A DNA stretch of 64,000 bases, from NCBI GenBank assembly GCA_944388215.1, contig CALXHT010000003.1, forward strand, positions 1 to 64,000, written 5' to 3'. The notes beneath the pieces are model-generated. The model had not been told where the DNA came from. It ran no database searches and worked only from the letters and a program-made list of their open reading frames with translations. The DNA is from an uncultured Gemmiger sp. Lineage in GTDB: Bacteria; Bacillota; Clostridia; Oscillospirales; Ruminococcaceae. Of this stretch, positions 1 through 9,152 are shown one piece after another. A program made the position numbers and the translations under genes. Each line of letters begins with the position of its first letter. The first letter of the stretch is position 1.

Positions 1-456
1 ATCTCCTATATTCATACCAAGCAAGGCGTATTGTACCTGTCCATGATCCGGGATCTGTATGACAACAGCATTGTGGCCTACAAGACCGGAACGGAACAAA
101 GCGTGAATCTGGTTCTGGACACCATCCGCCAGGCAATACGCAGAGAAAAGAAGAAGGTCGCTGCGGACTTGCAGCTCCACAGCGACCAGGGTGCTCAGTA
201 CGCCTCACAAGCATATTTTGAGCTGTCTCAACAATACGGCATTACGCCTTCGATGTCAAGACGTGGGAACCCATATGACAATGCAATGGCGGAAAATTTC
301 TTCTCCATTCTCAAAACAGAATGCATCTACCGCCACAAACCGGCTACCTTCTCTGAAGCCAACGAGATGATTGACCGTTACATCCACTTTTACAACCACG
401 AACGTATCCAAAGCAAAACAGGAGTGGCGTCGCTGACGCTGCGCCACTCCTGCTAA
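1..456 (+). CDS. IS3-family transposase (OrfB), 5' part missing
   Basis: The reading frame is open from base 1, so the start lies outside the window. The visible part is the C-terminal half of an rve-type (DDE) integrase core. The second acidic catalytic region is seen in LHSDQGAQYAS, and the third as the Glu of NAMAENFFSILKTE. The tail RIQSKTGVASLTLRHSC is typical of the IS150 group of the IS3 family. In this family OrfB is usually made as an OrfAB fusion by frameshifting; that region is not visible. The gene is otherwise undamaged, so the copy may be active. It lies next to, and convergent with, the polysaccharide-control operon. Confidence 0.85.
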   Translation: MSYIHTKQGVLYLSMIRDLYDNSIVAYKTGTEQSVNLVLDTIRQAIRREKKKVAADLQLHSDQGAQYASQAYFELSQQYGITPSMSRRGNPYDNAMAENFFSILKTECIYRHKPATFSEANEMIDRYIHFYNHERIQSKTGVASLTLRHSC

Positions 457-516
457 AACCAAATATTCCTGCACCCGGGGCTTTTTTGTACTGTCTGCAC
501 AATCTGGGGCGGTTCA
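1..516 (+). mobile_element. IS3-family insertion sequence, right end
   Basis: Partial insertion sequence cut by the window start. It holds the end of an IS3-type transposase, followed by a GC-rich end at about 487-516 that finishes in GGTTCA. IS3-family ends are 5'-TG...CA-3', so 516 is a plausible right boundary. The left end and any target duplication are outside the window or cannot be confirmed here. Confidence 0.55.
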
Positions 517-608
517 GCATTCCTGCTTCCGGCGGTATTTGTTTGTATCTGTGTGTACGATTGAGGTGGGGCGCCCCCTTGTTTGTTCGGGAAAAAGGGA
601 CGCCCTTT

Positions 609-1358
609 TCAGTTCCAGTGCCCAAAGCGATACCGGGGCTTGATCGGCTCCTCGTAGTCAATATCCTTGCCGAGAAACACCCGCACCGCATTTTTCTGGT
701 ACCGTTTCTGGGTGCGCGGGCTCAGGGTATCGAACGCTGCCCTGAGATGGGCCGGGCGCTTTTCGGGATGATGGGCGTCGGTACAGATCAGATGCACAAG
801 GCGCCAATCGATATATTTCTGCAGGATCTTGGCTGTGTGTCCTTTCCGGACCAACCCGGAGGCATTGATCTGTGCCAGGGCCCCGTTGGACACCCAGTCA
901 TACAGCAGTGTAGGATTTTCCGTCACATAGGGGTAGCGTTCCACATGCGCCAGAATCGGCACAAAGCCCTGCTGCATCACATCATAGAGCACATCCTCGA
1001 TGCCGCTGGGATGAAAACTGGTGGGCAATTCGATGAGGATATAGTTGGTACCCGAAAAGGCAAGTTTCTTAAGATCCAGCGACGGCAGCGCCGGCGTGAA
1101 ATAGACCTCTGCCCCCGCTTTCAGGGCCAGCGGGATTTTATGCAGCTTGACCTGCTCCACCAATTCCACAAAGGCTTTATGGCGATTGGCGGTAAATTCC
1201 TCGATGCTGGTGCGCTCGTAATAGAAATGCGGCGTAAAACAGATACCCGCCGCATCGCTGTCCAGTTCTTGGTCCAGCAGTTGCATAGACATTTCTATGT
1301 TTTTGGCTCCGTCGTCAATTCCCGGAAGAATATGACAATGCAAGTCAACCAACTGCAT
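609..1358 (-). CDS. cpsB: CpsB/YwqE-type PHP-domain protein-tyrosine phosphatase
   Basis: Manganese-dependent phosphotyrosine phosphatase of the PHP superfamily, expected to dephosphorylate the partner kinase encoded just upstream. The N-terminal metal site DLHCHILPGIDDGA, a mid-protein LAHVERYP and a late CTDAHHPEKRP are the ordered metal-binding motifs of CpsB/YwqE. About 249 residues is normal for the family. I chose the ATG at 1358 because an AGAGG site lies about ten bases before it; a TTG at 1376 would overlap the end of the kinase gene. It is the last gene of the six-gene minus-strand operon. In capsule systems the CpsB-C-D cycle tunes polymer length and export. Confidence 0.9.
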   Translation of the reverse strand: MQLVDLHCHILPGIDDGAKNIEMSMQLLDQELDSDAAGICFTPHFYYERTSIEEFTANRHKAFVELVEQVKLHKIPLALKAGAEVYFTPALPSLDLKKLAFSGTNYILIELPTSFHPSGIEDVLYDVMQQGFVPILAHVERYPYVTENPTLLYDWVSNGALAQINASGLVRKGHTAKILQKYIDWRLVHLICTDAHHPEKRPAHLRAAFDTLSPRTQKRYQKNAVRVFLGKDIDYEEPIKPRYRFGHWN

Positions 1359-1372
1359 GAAGGACATACCTC

Positions 1373-2143
1373 TCAATCATTTTTCTTTTTTTTCTTGGGC
1401 GAAAAAGACGTGGATGCCTCATCCTCGTCATGCTTGTAATAATCGTAGGAGTAGGAATAATAGTAGCCGTCCTTTTTGCCGGCACGCTTGGCATCGTAGC
1501 CGTTGAGCACAACACCCAGGACATGGGCATTCACAGCATCCAGATTCTTCTTGCTGAGCTGCGCGCCCTGAATCGTGGTGACACCGGGGCGGACCACCAG
1601 CACCACACCATCCACCAGACGGCTCATAACGGCGGCATCGGTCACCACCGACACCGGCGGCGTGTCCACAATAACATAGTCGAAAGCTTCCCGGACCGCC
1701 TTGACCAGCGAGCCCATCTTATCCGTGGACAGCATCTCTGCAGGGTTCGGCGGGATGGGCCCCACGGGCAGCAGCGCAAATTCAGCGCCGTTCACCGACG
1801 CGATGGCCTCGGTGAGGTTACACTGACCGGCGATCACATTGGAAATGCCGGGATGAGAACGCTTGACATTCAGATAGCGGGAAAGAGAGCCTTTCCGCAG
1901 ATCACAGTCCATGAGCAGAACGCGCTTTCCGCCCTCTGCCAGCGTCATGGAAAGGTTGATGGCCACGTTGCTTTTTCCCTCTTCGGGAACCGAAGAAGTG
2001 ATCAGGATGACCTTGCAGCCCGATGTTCCCGAAAGGAAGGAAAGATTGGTACGCAGGGATTTGTACGCTTCCACGTATTGGAAAGGCGCGTTGGGCCCCA
2101 CCAGCATCAGCTTGCGGTGGGAGTGATGTGTTTTTTGCGGCAT
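1373..2143 (-). CDS. cpsD: CpsD/CapB-type bacterial tyrosine kinase
   Basis: BY-kinase cytoplasmic partner of the Wzz-like membrane protein encoded immediately upstream. The Walker A (SSVPEEGKSN), Walker A' (VLLMDCDLRKG) and Walker B (VIVDTPPV) motifs are all present. The C-terminus carries the expected tyrosine cluster (GYYYSYSYDYYKHDED), the autophosphorylation region, followed by a lysine run. At 256 residues it is a split, Firmicutes-type kinase without its own membrane segments. The start ATG overlaps the stop of cpsC (TGATG) and follows a GGGAGGG site, so translation is probably coupled. Confidence 0.93.
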   Translation of the reverse strand: MPQKTHHSHRKLMLVGPNAPFQYVEAYKSLRTNLSFLSGTSGCKVILITSSVPEEGKSNVAINLSMTLAEGGKRVLLMDCDLRKGSLSRYLNVKRSHPGISNVIAGQCNLTEAIASVNGAEFALLPVGPIPPNPAEMLSTDKMGSLVKAVREAFDYVIVDTPPVSVVTDAAVMSRLVDGVVLVVRPGVTTIQGAQLSKKNLDAVNAHVLGVVLNGYDAKRAGKKDGYYYSYSYDYYKHDEDEASTSFSPKKKKKND

Positions 2144-2871
2144 CAGCGTTTCCCTCCCATTTCATAATTCGGAATGACGCCGACCACCGGCAGATCCAGA
2201 TACTTGCGCACGTCGTCCTCCGTTTTGATCCGGTTGTCCAGCATCTCCCGGAGAATCACAATACCCACGCTGACCACCAGGCCGAGCAGTGCCGCCACCG
2301 CCGTATTCCGCATCACATTGGGCGAAACGGGATCCGGGTCCACCGATGCCTGGGAAATCAATTTGACGGAACCTGCTTCCACAGATTCCAGAATGACATC
2401 CGGGGAAATCGCCGTGATCTGCTCACAGACCTGGCGTGCCCACTCCGGGTTGTCGCTCTGAACCGTGATCTTCATGACCTGGGTATCATCCACGGCACTG
2501 ACCGAAACGCGCTCATGCAGCTGCTCGTATGTCAGGGTAAGGCCCAGGTTATTGATGACCTGCTGCAGCACGGTATCGCTCTTGATGATGATGCTGTAGG
2601 TGGAGACCAGCTTGGTGGCCGAAGTGATCTGGTCACTGGTGACATTGGCCGTCGCATCCTGCCGGGTATTGACAATCATCAGGGCAGACGCTTCGTACTG
2701 CGGCACCAGCAAAAAGCGGGACACGCCAAAACCTGCCGCCGCCGCAAGGACCGTCACCAGAACAATGATCAGAACATGTTGGCGGACAACTTCCAGAACC
2801 TCCAGCAGGTCAATGGTCTCGTAATCGTCATCGGCCACTGCGGTATTTTGCGCCATTCGATTCGTCGTCAT
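2143..2871 (-). CDS. cpsC: Wzz/CpsC-type chain-length determinant and kinase activator
   Basis: Polysaccharide co-polymerase of the Wzz family, 242 residues, with a cytoplasmic N-terminus, a first membrane segment at about residues 32-54, an extracellular loop, and a second membrane segment at about 187-207 followed by a short tail (MLDNRIKTEDDVRKYLDLPVVG). In this family that tail contacts and activates the CpsD kinase. The conserved P near the second segment (SVDPDPVSPN) is typical. The gene overlaps the upstream membrane-protein gene by four bases (ATGA) and the kinase gene by one base, showing tight operon coupling. Confidence 0.9.
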   Translation of the reverse strand: MTTNRMAQNTAVADDDYETIDLLEVLEVVRQHVLIIVLVTVLAAAAGFGVSRFLLVPQYEASALMIVNTRQDATANVTSDQITSATKLVSTYSIIIKSDTVLQQVINNLGLTLTYEQLHERVSVSAVDDTQVMKITVQSDNPEWARQVCEQITAISPDVILESVEAGSVKLISQASVDPDPVSPNVMRNTAVAALLGLVVSVGIVILREMLDNRIKTEDDVRKYLDLPVVGVIPNYEMGGKR

Positions 2872-3746
2872 ACTTCTTTCCCTTCCAGTTTACTAATACG
2901 CCGTCTGGCTTTGCGGCGTGCCGCAATCTCCAGGGCGATCAACGCCGCGGAAATCACAACATAGACGCCCAGCAGCACACCAAAGGAGGTAAAAATCCCA
3001 TGGACGTAATTGCAGACCAGCAGTTTCAGCGAAGTGGGCGAAACATTCAGATCGCCCAGACCAAGCACCGGGTATACCACAAAAGTCAGCACCGCGCAGA
3101 CGATGGCCGAGGTGAGCAGGCTGAACGTGAGCACCCGCACTTTGAAAGGTGCCGACCCGGGACGTTTTGCGATAAAGAAAACCGACGCCAGTCCCAGCAG
3201 CAAGCAGACAATCAGGATCCCCAGGGAGTATCCTTCCATCTTCTCCACGAAGCCGGCCATCTGGCTGACCAGAGGCACACAGACGTAGTTGTCGTAATCG
3301 GCCTGGCAGGCATCCGCCACCAGGGACAGGGCGTTCTCCACATCGGCCGTGACTTCATAGCCGCGGGCTGCTGCATCCTCTTTCATGGTGTTCATGGCGG
3401 CTTCGTGGATCTCGGGATGCTCCTGCACCGAAATGTCGCCGTCATACATGGCGTCCACGGCCTTGTTGAGGTCCGCTTCGATCTGTTCAGGAGAAATGAA
3501 GCTGGTGATCACTTCCGGGGAAAAGCCCGCAGCGGCACCGTAGCTCTCATAATATTCACAGAGAGATTCGTAGACGGCCGTCGCATAGGAACTTTTCTGC
3601 AGAGCACTCTTGTAATATCCCGCGCGCCCCAGCGTTGTCATCAGGACAACCGCCAGCGCGATTCCCACTAGGAACAGGGACAGCAGGTACGACAGGATCA
3701 TCAGCGAGACGTTGGAGGATGCTCCTTTTGTTCTTTTCTTGCTCAT
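2868..3746 (-). CDS. four-pass membrane protein in the sortase/Wzz operon
   Basis: I do not recognise a named family. The protein has about 292 residues, a basic N-terminus, a first membrane segment at about residues 16-40, an acidic outside domain of some 130 residues, and three more membrane segments at about 170-192, 200-225 and 240-268, ending in a very basic tail (RRKARRRISK). I chose the ATG at 3746 because a GGGGAGG site sits ten bases before it; a GTG at 3755 is too close to that site. It lies between the sortase and wzz genes with 5- and 4-base junctions, so it probably works in surface polymer or protein display, but its role is unknown. Confidence 0.7.
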   Translation of the reverse strand: MSKKRTKGASSNVSLMILSYLLSLFLVGIALAVVLMTTLGRAGYYKSALQKSSYATAVYESLCEYYESYGAAAGFSPEVITSFISPEQIEADLNKAVDAMYDGDISVQEHPEIHEAAMNTMKEDAAARGYEVTADVENALSLVADACQADYDNYVCVPLVSQMAGFVEKMEGYSLGILIVCLLLGLASVFFIAKRPGSAPFKVRVLTFSLLTSAIVCAVLTFVVYPVLGLGDLNVSPTSLKLLVCNYVHGIFTSFGVLLGVYVVISAALIALEIAARRKARRRISKLEGKEV

Positions 3747-3751
3747 GGTGA

Positions 3752-4468
3752 TCACTCCTCCCCGTCAACCAGAACCGGACCGGAAACATATTTGGCATAG
3801 ACAAAGTAGCGGTCCGGGGTAAAGCCCAGCGCATCAAACGGATAGCAGGTATACATGATCAGATTCTCATCCGTACGGCTGAAATCATACGCCGTGGCGT
3901 CCTGATAATCCTTGACCTCCATTTCGGTGACTTCATAGGTATAAGTGCCGTAATGGGTTTCGATCGTGACGATATCGCCGACCTCCACCTGCTGCAGTCC
4001 GTTGAAGAAGGTGTTGTTGTGGCCGGCCAGCAGGATCGTCTTGCCCTCGCCGGGGATGCCGGCCCCCACATCATCCTTGAAGGTGCCCACGCCCTTGTTC
4101 AGCGTGGCGGTGTCATCGCCGTAGTAAAGCGGCGCACTGACCGTCGTACCGGCAATGGAGATCTCACCGTACCGGTCTCCCGGATACGGATAGGTGATAT
4201 CCTGCTTGTTCAGCGTCTGCTGGGTTTCTCCCTGCCCGGAAGTCCCGTTCTGCGCATCCGCAATGGCCTGGGAGTAAAGATCACGGTTGGTCTCGATCTC
4301 TTCCGATTTGGTAAAGAACCAGCCGACCATTTCTTTATAGGGGCTGAGCAGCGCATTGCCCATCAGAACCAGCGCACCGATCGTGATGGCTGCAAAGATG
4401 ATCGGTACCACAATGTATGCAATCCAGCTTTTGCGAAGGAACGAGCGCTTGCCCGATACATTCGTCAT
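3752..4468 (-). CDS. srtD: class D sortase
   Basis: Membrane-anchored cysteine transpeptidase of 238 residues. A membrane segment at about residues 17-40 follows a basic N-terminus. The sortase barrel carries the catalytic His in LLAGHNNTFF, the Cys in IMYTCYPFDALG and the Arg in TPDRYFVYA; the TCYPF context is characteristic of class D. Class D enzymes cleave LPxTG-like signals and join the protein to wall or pilin precursors. The gene lies directly downstream of a secreted protein with a C-terminal TG-type signal, its likely substrate, and upstream of polysaccharide-control genes. An AGGAGG site precedes the start. Confidence 0.88.
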   Translation of the reverse strand: MTNVSGKRSFLRKSWIAYIVVPIIFAAITIGALVLMGNALLSPYKEMVGWFFTKSEEIETNRDLYSQAIADAQNGTSGQGETQQTLNKQDITYPYPGDRYGEISIAGTTVSAPLYYGDDTATLNKGVGTFKDDVGAGIPGEGKTILLAGHNNTFFNGLQQVEVGDIVTIETHYGTYTYEVTEMEVKDYQDATAYDFSRTDENLIMYTCYPFDALGFTPDRYFVYAKYVSGPVLVDGEE

Positions 4469-4584
4469 GGGTCCATTTCCTCCTGCTTTAAAAAATCATC
4501 CGGCAAACCTTTTCCGGTTTCCGATCCAAAAATGACAAATCCTATCTATGTAAAAGCGACAAAAGCCGCTATAAGACACAAAAT

Positions 4585-4615
4585 CGAAAGGGAACCAAAG
4601 CTCCCTTTCGACTCT
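4585..4615 (-). terminator. hairpin between substrate gene and sortase gene
   Basis: On the minus strand a perfect 9-bp stem (4585-4593 with 4602-4610) with an eight-base loop lies just after the stop at 4627 and is followed by ATTTTGTG. The U-run is weak, so this may be a partial terminator giving more substrate than sortase mRNA. Confidence 0.6.
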
Positions 4616-4626
4616 AGGCTCGGGGA

Positions 4627-5145
4627 TTACTCCTCGCGCTTACGTACGGCCAGAGCCATAACGCCAACGACGGTCATCAGAGAGACAACCATCAGGACAG
4701 CGCTGTTGTCGCCGGTGGCCTTGATCACGCTGCTGCTCGCAGCGCTGCCAGTGCCAACCACAACATCGCCGACAGCATACATGTTGCCAGAAGTGGCGGT
4801 AACGCGAACGAGGTTGCTACCAACAGCGCTCACGGTAACCTTCAGGTCCTCAAAGCCCTTCAGACCACGGATAATGCTAGCAGCAGTATCCGCATTGGCC
4901 TGAACAGCCTCCAGGCTGGAGCCCTGAGAAGCAACGAACAGAGCGTCCGCATTGCTCTTCAGAGAGCCTGCGCTGGCAGCCAGGGACTTGGCCTGCTCCT
5001 GGGTCAGGGTACCGGTAACGGTAACACCTTTCGCCAGCATGTAAGCCTTGACGTCGGAAGTGGTATCAGCAAAAGCGCCGGTTGCGAAAACGCAAGCCAT
5101 CACCACGCTGATCACCACCGCGAAGAGTTTCTTCATCTTGCTCAT
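4627..5145 (-). CDS. secreted protein with C-terminal sorting-like signal
   Basis: About 172 residues with a clear signal peptide (MSKMKKLFAVVISVVMACVF, then ATGAFA cleavage region). The mature part is Ala/Ser/Val-rich, beginning with TTSDVKAYMLAKGVTVTG. The C-terminus has the three-part layout of a sortase substrate: VIKATGDNS, about 20 hydrophobic residues, then RKREE. The motif keeps the T-G-D/N of LPxTGD but has IKA in place of LPx. The next gene is a class D sortase, which supports the substrate role. I chose the ATG at 5145 because an AAAGGAGG lies about nine bases upstream; the longer frame from 5169 starts inside that site. Confidence 0.75.
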   Translation of the reverse strand: MSKMKKLFAVVISVVMACVFATGAFADTTSDVKAYMLAKGVTVTGTLTQEQAKSLAASAGSLKSNADALFVASQGSSLEAVQANADTAASIIRGLKGFEDLKVTVSAVGSNLVRVTATSGNMYAVGDVVVGTGSAASSSVIKATGDNSAVLMVVSLMTVVGVMALAVRKREE

Positions 5146-6150
5146 GGGAAACGTCCTCCTTTCTTCCAAAATTTATATAAAACGCGGCGGACCGCATCTT
5201 ATATACGATACCCTAAGTCTCAGTGCCTTCCCTGCCGCCATACACCCCAAAACAATTTTATTGCACAGCCAGCAGAGTGATAAACCGCTGAGTAATCATG
5301 AATGTACTCATGATTTTTCTAATTATACCTCAATTTGTGTTTTCATTCAACGGTAAATGTGCTGGAAAAGTGAGACAAAATACAATTTTGGGGGAGTTAC
5401 ACAAAATAACCTCTCCTAAATCAAGCCATATCGTACAATATTGTACTTCCCTCCCCCCTCCCTGCGAACCATCTCGCCTTTACAAACGCTTTGGTGCTCA
5501 AGCCCGTGGCGGGCTTGGACACAATGCAGGAAGGTGTTTTCCATTGCTTGTGTGGCAAAGCCCCCCCCGCTCCTCGCCAGGTTCCCGCAGAGAGAATCGG
5601 CCGTTGGGTATTTCCTGTTGGTCAGGTCGGATATTCTCCCCGGATAGCCTAAAAATGAATAAAAATAGATAAAGCCGTCAGCCCCCCTGTACCATGAGAG
5701 TAATACATACAATCATAATACAAAGGGGGGAAACCTGACGACTGAAAAAAAATTATCCTGCGGATTTGCTCGGATGTCTCATTACAATACATGGCGGCCA
5801 AAACTTCACGCCCTTCCTTCCATCGATTGTTTCCTCCGCTTCTTTTATTATTATAGTTTCCTTCTTCCGGACATTCTTTGATGCGAACAGGCGTTTCCCT
5901 CAGCATCGTAACCGGCAACAGCAGATCCGTTTTGAGAAGTAAGATTTTGGAGGGGAAGTATACTCGGCGGCTCTTCGACGACACCGTTGTAGTTAACCCG
6001 CGCGGCAAAAGTTCCGAGGAGAAGATTTCCTTGGAAAGCAGGAAGAGGTTCGACGTATGACAGCGGTCGCATCAGAATGCCCCTGCTGAAAAAGGTCATA
6101 GAACGCTTTAGTCGAGCAAAGCCGGATCATTTCTGTTGTTCCCGGAAGCG
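5146..6150. other. gene-poor spacer between secreted-protein gene and PBP fragment
   Basis: About one kilobase with no convincing gene on either strand; the open frames have no ribosome site and no family likeness. Near the secreted-protein gene the sequence is AT-rich with TATATAA-like tracts that probably hold its promoter. There is a perfect 8-bp hairpin at 5294-5315. From about 5450 to 5650 the composition changes to C-rich DNA with a short dyad (AAGCCCGTGGCGGGCTT), which may be decayed mobile DNA. The stretch after 5700 is featureless. Confidence 0.5.
5294..5319 (+). terminator. hairpin with T-run in the spacer
   Basis: A perfect inverted repeat AATCATGA (5294-5301) and TCATGATT (5308-5315) with a six-base loop runs into TTTT on the plus strand. 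The stem is AT-rich and no plus-strand gene precedes it, so it could equally be an operator in the leader of the secreted-protein gene. Confidence 0.35.
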
Positions 6151-6676
6151 CTACACCTGGGGTCCAGGCTCCACTTCCGGTTCAATCCCAAGATACGGCA
6201 ATGCTTTTTCCAGTACCTCGGCACAGACCGGTCCCGACAGAGTACCGCCGCTGGTGGTCCAGCTGTGAGGCTCATCCAGGCAAACCAGCACCGCCAGCCG
6301 CGGCTGATCGATGGGGGCCACTGCCACGAAACTGCTGATGCGAGCCCCTTCGTCTTCGCTGTCCAACTTTTGGCTGGTACCGCTCTTGCCCCCCACAAAA
6401 TACCCGTTCACCGCTGCATGCTTGCCGGTTCCCTCAGTAACGACGCCCTCCATCAGCTGGCACATGGTGGCGCTGGTCTGTTCACTGATAACCCGGCGCT
6501 TGGCGATAGGCCTGTTTTCCTGCAGCACCGTACCATCCGGTGCCTGAATCTTCTGCGCCACATAAGGCTGCATAAGATTGCCGCCGTTGACCACGGCGCA
6601 TACAGCCGTGAGCATCTGCAGATAGCTGACCTTGCTGCTCTGTCCGAAGGAGCAGCTGGCCAGCTCCACCGGACCC
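6151..6676 (-). pseudogene. class B penicillin-binding protein, C-terminal part split off by integration
   Basis: This is the 3' third of a transpeptidase gene whose 5' part lies at 27588-28879. It opens with the GPVELASCSFGQ region and carries the third active-site motif as GGKSGTSQ, ending in LGIEPEVEPGPQV. It has no start codon or ribosome site of its own. Upstream, the frame runs only a few codons into element DNA before a stop. When joined to the other part at the shared CC the frame is continuous (1818 bases, 605 codons plus stop). It lacks the Ser-x-x-Lys and Ser-x-Asn motifs and cannot act alone. Confidence 0.9.
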
Positions 6677-6702
6677 GGCCGGTGCAGGGGGTTGGACTAC
6701 AA
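6661..6702. other. attL of the integrated element
   Basis: Left junction. Bases up to 6674 are PBP coding sequence (CTCCACCGGAC on the plus strand), 6675-6676 is the proposed CC crossover, and 6677 onward is element DNA (GGCCGGTGC and beyond). The position follows from where PBP homology stops and from the palindromic attB and attP obtained by rejoining the ends. Confidence 0.8.
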
Positions 6703-6750
6703 CGTATTACTTTACAATAAGTTTTTAACAACATTATTCGGGTCGGGCTT

Positions 6751-7720
6751 TTATACAAGGGTTCGAATCACTGGCAGCATTCTGCACGCTTCACCTGCCA
6801 ATTGCCAAAAAAGAAACAAGAAAATGATGATTGCCATCGCACCCGATAGCGTTTCAACCAAATTTCTCTGTTCCAAGCAAAGCAATAGCGGATAATGGCC
6901 CAAATATATTGCAACCGTATTGCGAGACATTATCTGAAGAAGCTTTTGCGCATTCTGGTTTTGAACCTCCAGTTTAAAGACAAACCAAAAAAGACAAACC
7001 AGCCACCCAGTATAGTACCAGCTCCCATAGTGGAACTGCGGGTTAAGCATTGCTGGCTGAACGTTTACAAAGTAACAGACGCTAAAAAACACAAAAAGAA
7101 CACCGGACAGGATTTGTTGCCGATATACCGGCACACACTTGTCCACCGCGTGTATGATCCACGGTAAAAGCATTCCCACTGAAAAATAGCACCCATACAA
7201 ATGTATCCCAAAGGGCCTGCGTTTTGTTCGCAACAATGCCACTTCCCATCCCACAGCTTAACGCAACAATCCAGACCGCACAAAGTAATGCAAAGAACCG
7301 CCGTGACCAGCGGAGGATTTTGTGTAATGGGTAGGCCAAAACCATCAGCATACAGTATGTAAACAAAAACCAGGAGACCGGCAGGATTCCTCTGGAATCT
7401 GCGCCCTGCAAGAAATTATCCCAGATATCATAGATTTTCCCTGTGCGTACAAATTGAATGAACGACCAGAAAACAATCCACAAAAATAACTTTTTCAGGA
7501 CGCCCAGAATTTTTGCCTCACAATAGGAAATCTCCACATGATCTTTTTCTCCGACCAGGAATCCCGACAAAAGGAAAAAGCCCGAAACACAGAAGCCTGC
7601 ACCATAATAAAAACAGTAAGCTCCTTTTACTGGAAGAATATCGTCCACAACATGGTAAACCAAAACACCAATACAGCACAAAATTCTGAATACATCAAGT
7701 CCAGTTTTTCTTGTTGTCAT
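6751..7720 (-). pseudogene. acyltransferase-3 family membrane protein, frameshifted
   Basis: Two overlapping frames together make one acyltransferase of about 320 residues. The first (from 7720) starts MTTRKTGLDVFRILCC, with the family's N-terminal VYHVVDD histidine region and several membrane segments. The second resumes at FSVGMLLPWIIHAVDK and finishes the membrane domain near 6751. The break is near 7175-7185, in a run of five T on the coding strand; four T would restore the frame. This family O-acetylates or otherwise acylates surface sugars. It is the last gene of the glycan cargo and ends about 75 bases from attL. It could be dead, phase-variable or a sequencing error. Confidence 0.75.
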
Positions 7721-7794
7721 AGTTATGCGGATTCTCTCTTCAGGATAATGTTTTCAGCGGCTGCCCTGTTCCATTTTATATTGGCTGTTCCATT

Positions 7795-8922
7795 TTATAT
7801 TGGCAAGACTTTTATGGTATGCTGCGTCTTTGCCTTTATGGCATCGATCGCTTTCTGAATAAAGATGGGAATCAAAATGCCTGCAAATACATACACGCTT
7901 TCCCATTGTAGCAATCCACGCGGCTGGTAATTATAAATATAATCTGTAAAATAGCGTGACCAGTCGAAATCCTTAAATATTGCGCCTTTCGAAAGGAAGG
8001 AAATTCCTGCAAAACAAGATCGAACCAAAAAATAGCCTAAGTATTGGTTCATCATAATGGAAAAAGCATTATTAGAAACGGCCAGCACATATTTATTTTT
8101 CCCCAGCAAAGGTGTGAGGACCTTTGCAATGCCCAGCCAGAAAAGGATCCCCGTTACACCAAACACAAACGGGTTCACCACATTGTCGTATTCATTGCTT
8201 AGCATTTGAGAATACTGTCTGGTTCCGTTGCAAAAAGTTATGAGGGCCAATTGAAAAACCCAAATACCACCAAAGTACATCGCCTTGGGCAATCGATCTA
8301 GTTTTTTTTCCAAAGTACTGCGGTACCATATTCCAAATCCATAGAAAGGGATAAAATAAGCGCAGCGATACAATGTCAATTCAAATGCATTATCAATCCC
8401 CTGCATAGCACCATGAATACCTATCATCCCTAAAACAAGATATAGAAAGACACTCATCCAATCTTTCAGATATTTGCCGAACAGACGCTGAAAAATCAAA
8501 TTAAAGCAAAACACAAAAAACAGCGGCCCCACATACCAGCCTCCAACAGTCAGGCCCCAATGTCTTCCGTCCAAAAGCGGTGCTGCGAATAGGGTATAGG
8601 CATCAATTCTTTCCCCAAACGGAAAACCCAACTTTCGAAGCACTACAAGTATCAACGCATACGAAAAATTATATAAGTATAAAGGCAGAAGCACTTTTTT
8701 GCTCTTTTTTTTAATCGCCGCTTTTACACAATATGTGTCCTGTGGATTATAAAAATATCCGGAGGCAAACATAAACGCCGCCATATGAAAGGAATAAAAC
8801 GGGAACCATTCTGTCAAGAAATTTGCGCCGCCACCATAACAATGACCACATGCGACAAAAAAGATCAAAATCGCATAGAACAATTTAAATGTATAATTTA
8901 TATTTTTTCCCTGCTGTTTCAA
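7795..8922 (-). CDS. acyltransferase-3 family membrane protein
   Basis: A 375-residue protein with about ten membrane segments, like the acyltransferase-3 (OafA/NodX-like) family that transfers acyl groups to surface glycans. The N-terminal segment FYAILIFFVACGHCYGGG supplies the His expected in the first helix, and the following FHMAAFMFASGYFYNP matches the family's second-helix pattern. The start is TTG at 8922, nine bases after a GGGAGGG site. It follows a decayed transferase gene and precedes a second, frameshifted acyltransferase. AT-rich codon use differs from the chromosome on both sides. Confidence 0.75.
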   Translation of the reverse strand: MKQQGKNINYTFKLFYAILIFFVACGHCYGGGANFLTEWFPFYSFHMAAFMFASGYFYNPQDTYCVKAAIKKKSKKVLLPLYLYNFSYALILVVLRKLGFPFGERIDAYTLFAAPLLDGRHWGLTVGGWYVGPLFFVFCFNLIFQRLFGKYLKDWMSVFLYLVLGMIGIHGAMQGIDNAFELTLYRCAYFIPFYGFGIWYRSTLEKKLDRLPKAMYFGGIWVFQLALITFCNGTRQYSQMLSNEYDNVVNPFVFGVTGILFWLGIAKVLTPLLGKNKYVLAVSNNAFSIMMNQYLGYFLVRSCFAGISFLSKGAIFKDFDWSRYFTDYIYNYQPRGLLQWESVYVFAGILIPIFIQKAIDAIKAKTQHTIKVLPI

Positions 8923-9152
8923 CGCTATTTCCCTCCCATATTTTCGGTTCCTATAGCAAAGCGGGGCTCACTCTTATATCATTTTCGCTACGCTCTATAC
9001 AAATATTCGGACACTGTATTTCTCAAAATAGCTTTCATAGTCCAACAGCTAGCAGTTGAGATTCCAGACAAACAATATTGCCATAGAAAAAACAAGCAAT
9101 GCAGACACCTTTTTTGCATATTTCAATGCAGTTGATTTCTTAAAAATCAGCA

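Noticed and set aside
5416..6099. Three overlapping open frames in the spacer left of the PBP fragment
   Set aside because: No ribosome sites, unusual composition and no family likeness; treated as non-coding or decayed DNA.
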